A stretch of DNA of 52,409 nt from Mesostigma viride (lineage: Eukaryota > Streptophyta > Mesostigmatophyceae > Mesostigmatales > Mesostigmataceae), in contig RPFO01000086.1 of NCBI GenBank assembly GCA_009746045.1, forward strand, positions 831,732 to 884,140, read 5' to 3'. Position numbers and translations under genes: made by a program. Numbering within the stretch: the first letter of the stretch is position 1; every line of letters starts with the position of its first letter. Positions 31,800-41,580 of the stretch are shown here, piece by piece. Under the pieces are notes generated by a model that saw nothing but the letters and a program-made list of their open reading frames with translations, was not told the DNA's origin and ran no database searches.

Positions 31800-33830
31800 A
31801 AGGAACGAGCCACGAGGTAGCCATGGCTGACGGCAGAGCTCATATAACTTTCATGTGCAATTGAGCACCGAATTAAGCCGTGAATATCACAATCGACGCG
31901 TCTTTCTACGACGCACATGCTGATATAATTTTCCGCAGCTGTTACGCAATATACGATGAGCAAACGCCTCTCGACGCAACGCAGCCTGGCGCCGGCTGCG
32001 CTCAGCAATGAAAATACGTCTGCAGCTCCGGCTGCAGCTTCGAGCCCACCGGCCCAGAAGGCAGCGGCGCCACTAGCCAAGCTCTAGTGGTCGCCCAGAC
32101 CCCCGTCTCGGGCTCGCCTCGCCAGCAGCGTCGCCTGAACCCAAGCGCAGTCGCCCTGCCGAGCCGACCTGGGAAGCGTTCGACTTTGACGCCAGCCAGC
32201 CCGGCTTTTTAATTGACCAGCTCAACCCCGACAAGATCCTGAGCTACGTGCTTTTCGGATCGTATGCCTCGCTTCTTGAGATGTGCAAGCAACTCTTCCA
32301 TCAGGGCCGCCTCGCCGATTCTTTCCAGTCTGAGACGCACCCACGTACACCTTCGACCCCATCCTCAAATGCCACCGCCCCCACCTTCAGCAACGCGTCC
32401 TTTTCTCCCTCGATCCTTGGCCGCTCCCTATATATAGCAATCGAGGAGCTTTGGCCCCCCACGCCCCTCACCACCACCTTAACCGAATCCTCCATCCGCT
32501 CACTCCTCAAGGAGGCCCTCGAGCAGCATGCACGTGGCCCCCATCGCTGCAGATGTGGCGGCCATGGGCAGCACGCTGGCTGCCGAGCTTCCCCTCCTCT
32601 CCACCATCTCCACCGCCACCTCCACCCTCCTCGCCTCCTCCACCGCCACCACCCCCACCTCCGACGCCATCACCGCCCAGCCGCTCCGCGACATATCGAC
32701 CAGCGTCTTAAGGACAATGCCATCGCTATCGAGGTCCTGCAAAACACCGCAGGCCTCACCGCCCAGGCGGTGAAGGACATTGCCGCCAAGCCAGCCCCTG
32801 CTGGCCTGGCCGGCGATGCGGCCTCCCATCACGACCTGGGCGGACATGCTTAAGCACCATACCACCTCCACGTCCACCACCTCCGCCGTCGCAGCCCAGC
32901 TCCAGCGGCAGACGCTTGACCTCCGCGAGGAGGCCGAGCTCGCCAAGGGCAGCCTCAACGCCATCCTCAAGAACTTCGACATGGAGGAAGGTGAGAATTC
33001 CGAGAAGCTTGCACGCGCGTTTGAGAGCAAAATCCTTGCACGCATGGGCCTCCTTGGTGAGATTAAGCTGACCGCCCACTGCCTCCCCCGCGCGCGGGGT
33101 AAGGCCGGGGCGCAGGCTTCCGCTTCTTCTCATCTTTGAGAGCCCAGCTGCAGACAAGATTTCGTTTCTCAGACGCCGCAAGCGACTCGAGAACACTCCC
33201 TTCACCGTGGACTTCGACTTGACCCTGGCGCAGCAACAACGGCGACGGGAGCTATGGCCGACCTATAGGTACCTCCAGCTCCGGCAGACCAAGGCGGGCC
33301 AGCCGGTGTACTGGAAGGGGGCGGCCATCTACGTCGGCCACAAGCCCTGGCACGCGACCCCCTCGACTACCGTGGCCGGCCAGCTAGCGACTCCGGCAGC
33401 CCCAGCCTAGGGGAATACAGCAGCAGTAGTGTAGAATAGATAGTGACAGTGGCCTTGTACATGCCCGCCTACTACAGGCACTATACCAGCCTAGCCTAGC
33501 CTTTTTAGTCATGTACATGTGTGCCTATGATGAGCCACCCTCCATATGATACCTAGCTTTATTTAATTATGCCGTGCCCATGCAGGGGGTCACTCCCTGC
33601 TGAGAAGCCATGCCCTAGCTTTTGTATAGCTGTGCTGATCTTCCCCACCTATGACAGGCTCCCCTTAGCTGGGTGTTGCCTGAAACTCTGGGTGGTGCAG
33701 GTGCCCTAGTGCACCTAGAGCAAGTGTTGTTTACATTCCCACCCTTGCAGGAAGTAGCTTAGAATGTATGATAGGCCATATGCCCTTTCTCTGGGCTATG
33801 TGCTACATATACTCCCAACGGAGTTATGTT
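31800..33830 (+). mobile_element. ORF1-only retroelement (HAL1-like), about 2.0 kb
   Basis: Starts with the same sequence (GAGCCACGAGGTAGCCATGG) as a second 5' end at 33905. Contains an ORF1 region, a ~390-bp 3' UTR and the terminal hairpin at 33800-33830. There is no room for, or trace of, an RT. It is therefore a non-autonomous element built from ORF1 and the 3' end, analogous to the half-L1 elements of mammals. The tail after the hairpin is an AATTC-type repeat rather than TTAA. No clear TSD was seen. Confidence 0.65.
31956..33410 (+). pseudogene. L1-type ORF1 protein (frameshifted)
   Basis: Starts MSKRLSTQRSLAPAAL. After frame changes it contains a serine/threonine-rich low-complexity part, a predicted coiled-coil helix (LREEAELAKGSLNAILKNFD), a basic segment (PRARGK) and then ISFLRRRKRLENTPF with DFDLTLAQQQRRRELWP. 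It ends VYWKGAAIYVGHKPW at a TAG near 33408-33410. Coiled coil, RRM-like domain and C-terminal domain in this order are the ORF1p plan of L1-like LINEs, an RNA-binding trimer and chaperone. At least three frameshifts and one early stop (near 32084) break it. Confidence 0.65.
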
Positions 33831-33898
33831 ACGAGTCAATGCAATTCAATTCAATAGTACCCCCACTTTTGAGAAAGCTCGCATTTCCTCCCTCCAGG

Positions 33899-34255
33899 AA
33901 GCCACGAGCCACGAGGTAGCCATGGCTGACGGCGGAGCTAATAACTTTCACGTTTGAGCACCGAATTTATTTATAGCTGTGAATATCACAATCGCTTCAT
34001 CTTTTTAAGACGCACATGCTGATGTGGCTAGAATTTTCCGAAGCTATTACGCAATATATGACGAGCAAACGCTCCTCGACGCAACGCAGCCTGGCGGCTG
34101 CGCTCGCCAATGAAAATACGTCTGCAGCTCCGGCTGCAGCTTCGCCATCAGGTCCGACAGGCAGTGGTGACATTGACCCGCCCGAGAGAGGGTGCGTCAC
34201 TCTCACACAACAACAAGCGTCCATACGCACAACATCCTTGCCAGAACACGTTTTA
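33899..34255 (+). mobile_element. 5' end of a second ORF1-only element
   Basis: Matches 31805-32040 with small indels: GCCACGAGGTAGCCATGG, then CATGCTGATGTGGCTAG, then an ATG-led frame MTSKRSSTQRSLAAALANEN, the same ORF1 N terminus. Diverges after about 34150. Probably truncated or rearranged. Confidence 0.6.
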
Positions 34256-34334
34256 TGAAATGCCTTATACCCGAAGAGCTATAGGCTGCGACTAAAGCGG
34301 CCCTGATCATGCTTTTGCACCACAGTGGATTAAT
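34256..34334. other. Junction DNA before the LINE-A copy 2 tail
   Basis: No feature recognised; flank of the minus-strand LINE-A tail. Confidence 0.35.
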
Positions 34335-34350
34335 TAATTAATTGATTAGA

Positions 34351-34379
34351 CTCGTGCTCCCGTTGGGGAGTCACGGAGC
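34351..34379 (-). promoter_or_regulatory. LINE-A 3' hairpin
   Basis: CTCGTGCTCCCGTTGGGGAG and flanks, the reverse complement of the hairpin at 21865-21892, next to the TTAATTAA tail. Confidence 0.65.
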
Positions 34380-34558
34380 ATTAACCCCGATGGATGGATG
34401 GATGGATGGATGGATGGATGGATGGATGGATGGATGGATGGATGGGTGCAAACAGTCCTGACCGGTCTAATCTATCTACATCGGCTACATACTACATCTA
34501 TCTAACAGCATTCTAACTACAACATCTATCTAGGCAGCCGCACGCTGCCCTAGGGGAG

Positions 34559-34696
34559 CTATCTGGCGTGCCTCCCACGGGATTGCACACGGGGGCGCTT
34601 CCCCACTGGGGGGGGCTCGTTGTCCTCTATGACCTGGGCCCACTTGGCCTTGTCCATCATCTTCTTCCAAATCACGGAGAGGCCTAGGCCCCCCAT
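34559..34696 (-). pseudogene. LINE-A ORF2 copy 2, C-terminal end
   Basis: Encodes MGGLGLSVIWKKMMDKAKWA and the PPPVGKRPRVQSH tail to a stop at 34559-34561, identical in sense to copy 1. It is split from the rest of the ORF by the ORF1-only insertion. Confidence 0.75.
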
Positions 34697-35640
34697 TAAT
34701 TAATTAATTATCAACATCGCTCCGTTGGGAGTCAATGTAGCGCATATCCCTGAGAAGGGGCATATGGCTTTTAATACATCCTAGGCTACTTCATGCAAGG
34801 GTGGGAATGTAAGCTACCCTTGCTCTAGGTGCACCAGGGCACCTGCACCCTCATGGTCTATCACGCTATGCCCGGGTAAGGGGGGGAGCATGCCTGTGAG
34901 GGAGGAAGATCAGCATGGCTATACAAGAGCTAGGACATGGCTTCTCGACAGAGAGCATCTCTCTGCATGGCATAGCATGGCTAAATTCTTAATGCAACAT
35001 CCATGGGGGGGTCCCATTATAGGCATGGCTTGGCTAAACATAGCCAGGGCGTAGCATGGCTGTACTAGGCTATGGCTGGTTGTGGACCGTGCGTTGGCGG
35101 CACGTGACTAGGTGTGTTGGCACAGCTAGGCAAATAGTCTAGGCATGGCTGCCTTAGCGGCAGTGACGCCAAGGGTTACAATCTAGGGCTATTGCTATTC
35201 TAGCCCGCTGGGGGCGTCCACATCTTGTGGTTGATCATCAGGTCCCCGCCCCTCCAGTACACCTTGGGCTTCTGGGGGTCCTGCTTATGGCGGAGGTATT
35301 CCGGCCACAGGTCGCGTCGCTGCTGTTGCTGAGCGGGGGTGAGGTCGTCATCCAGCGTCCAGGTGAGGTCGCGTGCAACCGCTTGCGACGAGAGAGGAAC
35401 CGCTGCTTATCCTCAGGGGAGGGGAAGGTGAGGAGGACTGGTGGGGGAGCCGCCTTGTCCCGTGAGTGGGGAAGGCGGTGGCACCCGCTCAGTGCTACCT
35501 CACCTACCAGGCCCATGAGGGTAAGAAGCTGGTTCTTGAGCTCGTCAGCAAGAGAGGTTGACGTCTCACCTGGCTTCTGGGGGAAGCGACGTAGCACCAC
35601 TCGGCACTCGCGGCGAGCGCGGTCGGTGACCTCCCGTTGC
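34697..35640 (-). mobile_element. ORF1-only element inserted in LINE-A, 11-bp TSD
   Basis: Flanked by AGGCCCCCCAT at 34686-34696 and 35641-35651. Contains the ORF1 C-terminal half, a 3' UTR, the hairpin at 34711-34742 and a TTAATTAATTAA tail abutting the TSD. Same orientation as the host LINE. 944 bp, 5'-truncated. Confidence 0.88.
35200..35640 (-). pseudogene. ORF1 fragment, fused in frame to LINE-A ORF2
   Basis: The insertion puts LVEDMGGL of ORF2 directly in frame with QREVTDRARRECRVVL of ORF1. It continues through LADELKNQLLTLMGLVGEV and [18 protein letters not shown], then a one-base change versus 13280-13503 breaks the frame before DLTPAQQQQ. The normal stop position is TAG at 35200-35202. 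The in-frame fusion is a by-product of insertion, not a designed protein. Confidence 0.7.
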
Positions 35641-35651
35641 AGGCCCCCCAT

Positions 35652-35965
35652 GTCCTCTACTAGCTGTTCTTTGAAGGTGCGGGCCTTGCGGCGTCTAACA
35701 TCACTGGGCCCAGCCCACGCCAGGAGGTGCCGGCCAGGCTGGGCTGGTCGCGGTCCTGCGGGGGGGCCACGTGAGGTGTCTACCTGGTTGGTGCGAGCTA
35801 AGTGCCCTACTAGCTGCAGGCGTCGTTGCTTAATGGTGCTGGTGATATAGGGCATGCCCTGGTACAGGTCCTCATTGCGGACATGAGCAGCATATCCTAC
35901 TCTGAAAATGGAACGCAGCATGCTGGTGACCGCGCCGTCCAGCTTGCGGGCCAGGTCGGCGGTGA
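35652..35965 (-). pseudogene. LINE-A ORF2 copy 2, middle part
   Basis: TWTLTADLARKLDGAVTSML, RVGYAAHVRNEDLYQGMPYI, RRLQLVGHLARTNQ. Matches copy 1 at 20511-20830 nearly residue for residue. Confidence 0.8.
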
Positions 35966-36451
35966 GGGTCCACGTCAAATGTTCCGCCGTCCAAGCCAAG
36001 TGTGTGACACTTTTTCGCTATTTTTGCAAAAAAAAAAAAAAAAAATCGCACGAGTTCGCATGATTTTCGCGTGATTTTCGCAAAATTTTCACACATTTTC
36101 GCACGATTTCGCACAATTTCGCACAATTTTGCATGATTTCGCACGATTTCGCATGGATTTCAACCAAGGGTCGTTTTGGGGAGTGACGTTTGACAAAATT
36201 TCGCATTAATTCACACACGTTGTGCACATCAAAATTTTTTACCGTCGACATTTTTCACATGAAATTTCGCACGATTTCAGCAAATTTCGCACAAATTCGC
36301 ATGATTTCAGCAAATTTCACACGATTTCAGCAAATTTCGCACAATTTCGCACGATTTCGCACGACGAATCACTCTGCAGAGTGACGATCGTCGAAAAAGT
36401 AAAAAAAACGACAAAAAGTGTCACACTTTTCGGAACATTTGAAGTGGGCCC
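35966..36451. mobile_element. Short TIR element in LINE-A with TTTCGCACGA internal repeats
   Basis: Inverted ends share TCAAATGTTCCG exactly (35975-35986 and 36431-36442). The match continues outward to about 21 bp with two mismatches. A second inverted motif (AAGTGTGACACTTTTT) lies just inside. The centre consists of many degenerate copies of ATTTCGCACGATTTC. No coding capacity and no clean TSD (a few target bases seem lost), so the superfamily is unknown. A non-autonomous DNA transposon is the best guess. Confidence 0.65.
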
Positions 36452-37442
36452 GGCCTCCCATACGTGAGAACAGGAAGGACCAGGACCTTGAACAGGTCCT
36501 GTTTCTCGATCTTGCCCAGGGGCTTGCGCCACAGGGCCCGGTACTGGCGTAAAGCGTGCCAGGCGAGGGAGATGCGATGGTCCACATCGACCTCGCAGCT
36601 GGGGAGCAGGCTGCCTAGCAGCTTAACGCGGTCCCGATACTCGACTCGAGAGCCGTCTAGGAGATAGAGGGGCGGCGGTGAGTTGGTGAGCCCAACCGCC
36701 ACCTGGGCCTCTGTCTTCTTGCTGACCTCAAGCCCCACTGCACGGGCCTCTAGAGCCAGGCAGTCAAGCCATGTCTGCACGTGCTCAGTGTCCTCGATGA
36801 GGGTGGTGTCGTCTGCGTAGATGATGTCTGCCAGCCGGATCTGGAGCCGTGTCCGCACCGCCATGCCAGAATTTGTTAGCAACCTGCACTCCTGGTTCCC
36901 TGCCCACGATGCGGGCAAATCGCTTGCGCGCCTGAATCATTACGTATTCGACAACAATAATGAACAGGTAGGGCGACAGCATGCAGCCCTGCCACACACC
37001 CTTCTGTAAAGGGCATGGGGGCGCCGTAAGAAGTGCGCACCGAAGTGGTGGACCCTTCATACAGGTTGCGGATGACCGCAATCAGGGGGCGGGGGATCCG
37101 GAACAACTCGAGGATGTCCCAAAGCGCAGGCCAGAAAACCGAATCGAAGGCTTTGATGAAGTCCACCAGCACAAGGTGCAAAGGGGACTCACCAGGCTGA
37201 AGGCGTTGCAGTTCCTCCACCAGTCGGCGAGTAGCGAAGAGCGCCTGTAAGTACTGTGTTGCGACCTGAACGGAAGCCGTGCTGAGTCTCGCTGAGGTGA
37301 CTGTCCAGGGCCGTGCGCAGGCGGTTCCACAGTGGATGCCGGATGATTGTTTCGACGGGTCCGATTGTGCACCCTGTGGCATGAGGGAAGGGGGTGGTCT
37401 CTGCCCCCGGCCGGCCCGCTGTGCACAGGGCGTCCCCAACAT
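36452..37442 (-). pseudogene. LINE-A ORF2 copy 2, RT part
   Basis: LSETQHGFRSGRNT (fingers), LVEELQRLQPGESPLHLVL then DFIKAFDSVFWPALWDIL (palm A), a frame change near 37015 (a 5-bp deletion versus copy 1), then LADIIYADDTTLIEDTEHV (palm C, uninterrupted here) and VGLTNSPPPLYLLDGSRV. Several frame changes show decay. This copy supplies the empty-site sequence for the Penelope-like insertion in copy 1. Confidence 0.82.
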
Positions 37443-38083
37443 CTACTGCTCCAATTTTGGTACTTTTGAAATTCCATGCCTGGAGCGCAAAGTTTGCAAT
37501 ATATGTGCCGTTTGTAGCTCTAGCTCTATAATAACCTGACCAACCCCGCATTCCTCAAAGTACTTAGCACTTGTTGCCTATTCTCATTATGCGAATCACA
37601 TGATTAGGATGTGCTTCATGATTGCTATTGCTCGAGATTCAATTAAGAATGATTGACATCAATAAATGATGAACCAAATAAACCAAATTAGGCCACTTGA
37701 CAAGTTCATGATCCATTTAAATTGTACAATTAAGCGATTAATTAATTCATAAATCATACATTACATGGGATACCCCCGTCGACGAGCTAGTGGTACGTAC
37801 AATGAAACATTTGAGTTTGTAACATGTCTCCATGGATATATACATGTATGCTGGACCTCGCGCATCTCAGCCCTCTAAGAAATGTTATTTGAACTCAGGT
37901 CTAGATCTAAATATATACATGATCTGGATAATATTATACACTTCCTTAAAAGAGCATGAATCGAGCTTTACAATTCAGGACAAGGAACTCGTTTGCAAAT
38001 CACGGCTGAAAGGCAAGTGCTCACAACGAAGCACGTGCTCTCAAGGCTGTCCACCTCGTCCAACCAAGCCCGGGCGAGCTGGC
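37443..38083. other. No recognised gene
   Basis: AT-rich spacer between LINE-A and the transposase-like gene. It may hold the 3' UTR and terminus of the DNA transposon, but no inverted repeat was identified. Confidence 0.35.
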
Positions 38084-41000
38084 CTACTCAACAGGTCTCT
38101 TCTTGGCCAAGTTCGTGAGCCGTTTCTCGACGTCTGTCGGAATGGTCAAGATGGCCTGGCGATTGTTAGCTGGGTTGACAACAATGGTGTGTTCGAACCC
38201 CGCGTCCATGCACAGGTAGCAATTGACCAAGTTTGGCTGTTCAGCTTGCGCATCGGCGTCCATTTTGAACATCGTCGCCATACCCGGAAATCTGTCCCAG
38301 TAGCGCACCCCCACCACCCATTGTCCCTTACGGAACAACTCCCTATCGACCTTGCCGTTTCTGTCGGCCACTCGCCTCACGAAAGTAGCGGCCACCTGAT
38401 AAGGCTCCTGCAAGACTTCCGCTAGCCAATATGGATGATCTGGATCGTGGGACTCATCACCAGAGTAGGACTCGACGGCAAAAATGTCTCGCAGCTTCAG
38501 TCTCCTTCCCATCATCGTCCTCTCTGCCTGTAGTCTGTTCAGTCGCGTCCCTGCGTGCCCCCCTTGTCCGTTTGGGTTCCTTTGCACTGGCTCCCCCAGT
38601 TTGTGGAGCTTCATCCGAGCACCTCCCACATTCCAGCCGTCCATGTCGGTCCACTCCTTTCGACAATCCCACCACCTTTCCTCGGCGCACGCACCGCCAC
38701 AATAGCAGGAATACTGGCGCAGCATTAAGCGCGTCACATTCGACTTGTCCATGCGCCACCAGTGCGCCTTCTTCACTCCTTTGATTTCGCCGCGCCCTGG
38801 GCTGTAAGGAAGCACCTGCGCGTCGAAGACAAGATTTGCACAAGGGAAAGTTGAAGTTACGAGACCATCGAGCTAGTTGTGTTTTATTAAGCACTCCTGA
38901 TCGCCAGGACTCCAAGAACGCCCTAGAAACGACGGCCGGCGTAACTATTCCCTGAACGAGGACTGTACACTTAATTACCTCGGGGAACTCGAAGAAGTTA
39001 CGCCTGGTCGTTGTGGTCCCGCCCACCGCCCCCGACGCCAGATTCTCCACCAACTGGGCGGCCGTCTGTTTGTCCTGGTTCTCTTCCCTGATGTGCCACC
39101 TCCTCAACATGCACTTCACAGTCCCACCAGCTCCATCCACCTCCCCCTTTCCGTGCTGCTCCCCAAAGTAATTCCACTCAAATGACTCCAGGTGCGGATC
39201 CTCCGTCAGCAGCCGGGCCACTTCCGCGATCACATTCCTTGACTTGAACTGCATGGAGCAATTGTCCGACCACCCAATGAAGCGCTTCACCTCTACCCCT
39301 TCTGACCGTAGTGTCGCCAGGATTTTGAGGATAGCAAAACGGAGGGCCCGCCCGTCCCTTTTCATTCCGCCCTGTCCGATGAAGTGAAACTCCCTTCTCA
39401 CGACCTTTCCCGACGCTGGATCCAAGTAGCGCACGATCCAGGGCATAAGGACGAATGTGACTGGATGCCAATACTGTGCTTGGAGATTGTGATAGGTGTA
39501 AGACTGGTAGTTCTCGGCGTAATCTGTGTGGCATACAAGGTCCCCCACCCGCATCCTTGAGAGACATTCCTTGGAGGCGTCCGCTTGCCACCACGCGTTG
39601 AAGCAATGCTGGATGAAGTCCGGCCACTTGTCCACAATTGCCTCCTTTAGCTCCGTTGGTGTGGACTTGACGTCGACTTGCGTCAATCGCTGCCCACCAG
39701 CCTTTGCGATCTCGTCACAGTCGTCCTGCATATGCGCAGTGTGCACATACAGAAAAGACATCAACTTCGACCCACCAATGACCTGTAGAAAGAAAAAAGA
39801 CAGGACCTCAGGAAAAATTGAAAAAGAAACGCCTTGGGGCGCAACCACTCCACTAAAAATTACCTCTGGCCCAAGAACTTCAGGAAACATTGCAAAAGAA
39901 ACGCCTTGGGGCGCAACCACTCCACTAAAAATTACCTCTGGCCCAAGAACCGCACCCGGCGGCACATCCTGCATCTCGTATCTGGTCCATGAAATCAGGT
40001 GGTTGGAAGCCTCCTCCCGTTCGCATAACATGAAGTTCCGAATTCCACACTTGGGAGCCAGGCAAGTGCCCAACACACAAGCCTTACGCCGGATCGAGCA
40101 AACCCCCAACTCCTCGCCCAGGTCATGATCGGGCACCCCTTCCTCGTCGTCCAGCACCCTCCCATGCATGGGCAGATCCTCAAGTTCGCCCTGAAAAGGC
40201 TGAACCTGCGGCCGCGACGACCCCACAGACGACCTCGAACCTCCCCCCTCCCTCATCCCCTCCACCTCACAAGTAAACTTGTTCACCCACTCTGTCGTGT
40301 GAGTGGCTTTGAAAATGGAACATGTGGGCACGGACGACCCCACGTCGAGCTGGCTACCATGATCGCACGCGTGGCATTCAGGTCCGCACTCGCATCTGGC
40401 ATGAAAAGTTGCACGAAATTTGGCCAACCCCCCAACCATGGACTGCATGGTAGTGTGGTGCTGGCATGCGCACAAGTTCCGCATTTTCCACCGCCCCTTG
40501 ACGCATGCGGGCATATGCTTGCAAAAAGTAGTGTATCCCACATGAACTGTGCTCTTCTGATTCGTGCGTAGCATTGACATCCCTGCCTCCGTCTCCAAAA
40601 TCACCTGATTTCCCCCCCTCACACCCTCCTCTCCCTCCCCCCCCCCCCCTCCCTACTGTCCATCCGCCGCGGTGGCTTCAACTCCGGATGGCGGGAAATG
40701 AACACTTCGTAAATCTTCGACTTGGAGACAGTATAGTAGCGCGCACCCTCCGAAAACGCTAGTGTATGTTTGTAATCCTTTCTGGTCCATTCACAATGAA
40801 CATCCTTCATGTTCGGAGACGCCCGCGTCAAGTTATCATCCCTCCAGCACGCTTGTATCAGGGCAATGACTTCCGTCGGAAGCTCGTCTTTCCTCCTCCT
40901 CCTCTCTGGCGCACTCATCAAAAGGTCGTCCTCCCCTTCTTCCATTCCATCCCTGTGACCCCGAACAGTTGCGACAAAGCGCCTGTCAATCCCGAACGCG

Positions 41001-41434
41001 CGCTCCACAATCCTGTCCGGGACGCCCTCCATTGCCTTCGTAACAAGTCCACACAAGGCCCACCTAAGCCCACGATCCTTCTCAGATGTTCCCAAGTCGC
41101 CAAAAGCCTTCTTGATGTTATCCCGAAGAGATTCCGCCCAATTTTCAGGAAGCCCGCCGTCACAGTTCTTCCTCTTCTTAATGCCGTTGCTCTCCGCCAC
41201 CATGGCATTTAGTCTTGAAGCTGCGCAAGACAGAACCTCCGCGCTCATCTCTGGCGTCCTGTGGTTGTTTGCTTTCACGCGTTCCGCCATGATAGGAAAG
41301 ATGTCATTGGCAATTTTGTACCCCTTGTTCTCGATGTACTTGTCGCTCCAGAGACCGCGAAGTGCAGGCTCCCGGTCGTCATTGGACAAGGGACGCGAAC
41401 CGTCGGAAACGGCCCCCCGCCCCGATCGCGCCAT
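38084..41434 (-). CDS. Intron-containing DDE-like transposase
   Basis: Three open segments join into one gene. The N-terminal segment (41434-40673) is helical and basic, with no named domain. The central segment has cysteine/histidine clusters (CKHMPACVKG, CACQHH, CECGPECHAC), then DYAENYQSY (about 39500), SDNCSMQFKSR (about 39250) and HGKGEVDGAGG (about 39135). These three spaced motifs look like the acidic triad of an RNase-H-fold transposase family common in animals as uncharacterised proteins. I cannot name the superfamily. The C-terminal segment (38815-38084) contains LRQYSCYCGGAC. GT-AG introns with phase-0 joins are visible at 38816-38980 and 39783-39863 (or 39935). The join near 40593-40672 spans a poly-G tract and is unresolved. 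An earlier ATG at 41569 is possible. Likely an autonomous DNA transposon gene. Confidence 0.65.
38816..38980 (-). other. Intron of the transposase-like gene
   Basis: Donor GAG/GTAATTAAG, acceptor GCGCAG/GTGC. Splicing joins NFFEFPE to VLPYSPGR in phase 0. The intron contains CGGCCGGCG, the motif repeated at 41.6-42.1 kb. Confidence 0.7.
39783..39935 (-). other. Intron with tandemly duplicated splice donor
   Basis: Acceptor TTTCTACAG/GTCATT. A 72-bp direct duplication places two identical donors, CCAGAG/GTAATTTTT, at 39935 and 39863. Either use joins GPE to VIGGSKL in phase 0; using the inner one inserts 24 residues. Confidence 0.65.
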
Positions 41435-41580
41435 CAGACTTTGGTCAGACGGCAGCTGATTTTTTTCGCCTCTTAATCCCGCGGCACCGAAAGCCCTGAG
41501 GATGAGTAATGATAAATAATCACCATTAAAGACACGACGAAAACGATGGGCATCAAACAAGAACGACAAGCGTCATTAAT
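41435..41580. other. Promoter-side spacer of the transposase-like gene
   Basis: Short region upstream of the chosen start; no clear TATA element. The frame stays open to an earlier ATG at 41569. Confidence 0.35.

Larger units (their letters stand above)
34335..37442 (-). mobile_element. LINE-A copy 2, 5'-truncated, with two nested insertions
   Basis: Reads on the minus strand from about 37442 (RT fingers) to the hairpin and TTAATTAA tail at 34335. It is interrupted by an ORF1-only element (34697-35640) and by a TIR element (about 35966-36451). Copy 1 at 17.9-21.9 kb shows the uninterrupted sequence at both places. Its 3' UTR carries a (GATG)n tract at 34388-34447 (CATC on the sense strand). 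Confidence 0.85.

Noticed and set aside
35238-35999. A genuine ORF2-ORF1 fusion protein
   Set aside because: The 11-bp TSD and TTAA tail show that the ORF1 part is a later insertion.
38457-40622. A 721-codon single-exon protein
   Set aside because: The frame passes through two introns with good GT-AG sites; the spliced product joins conserved segments better.
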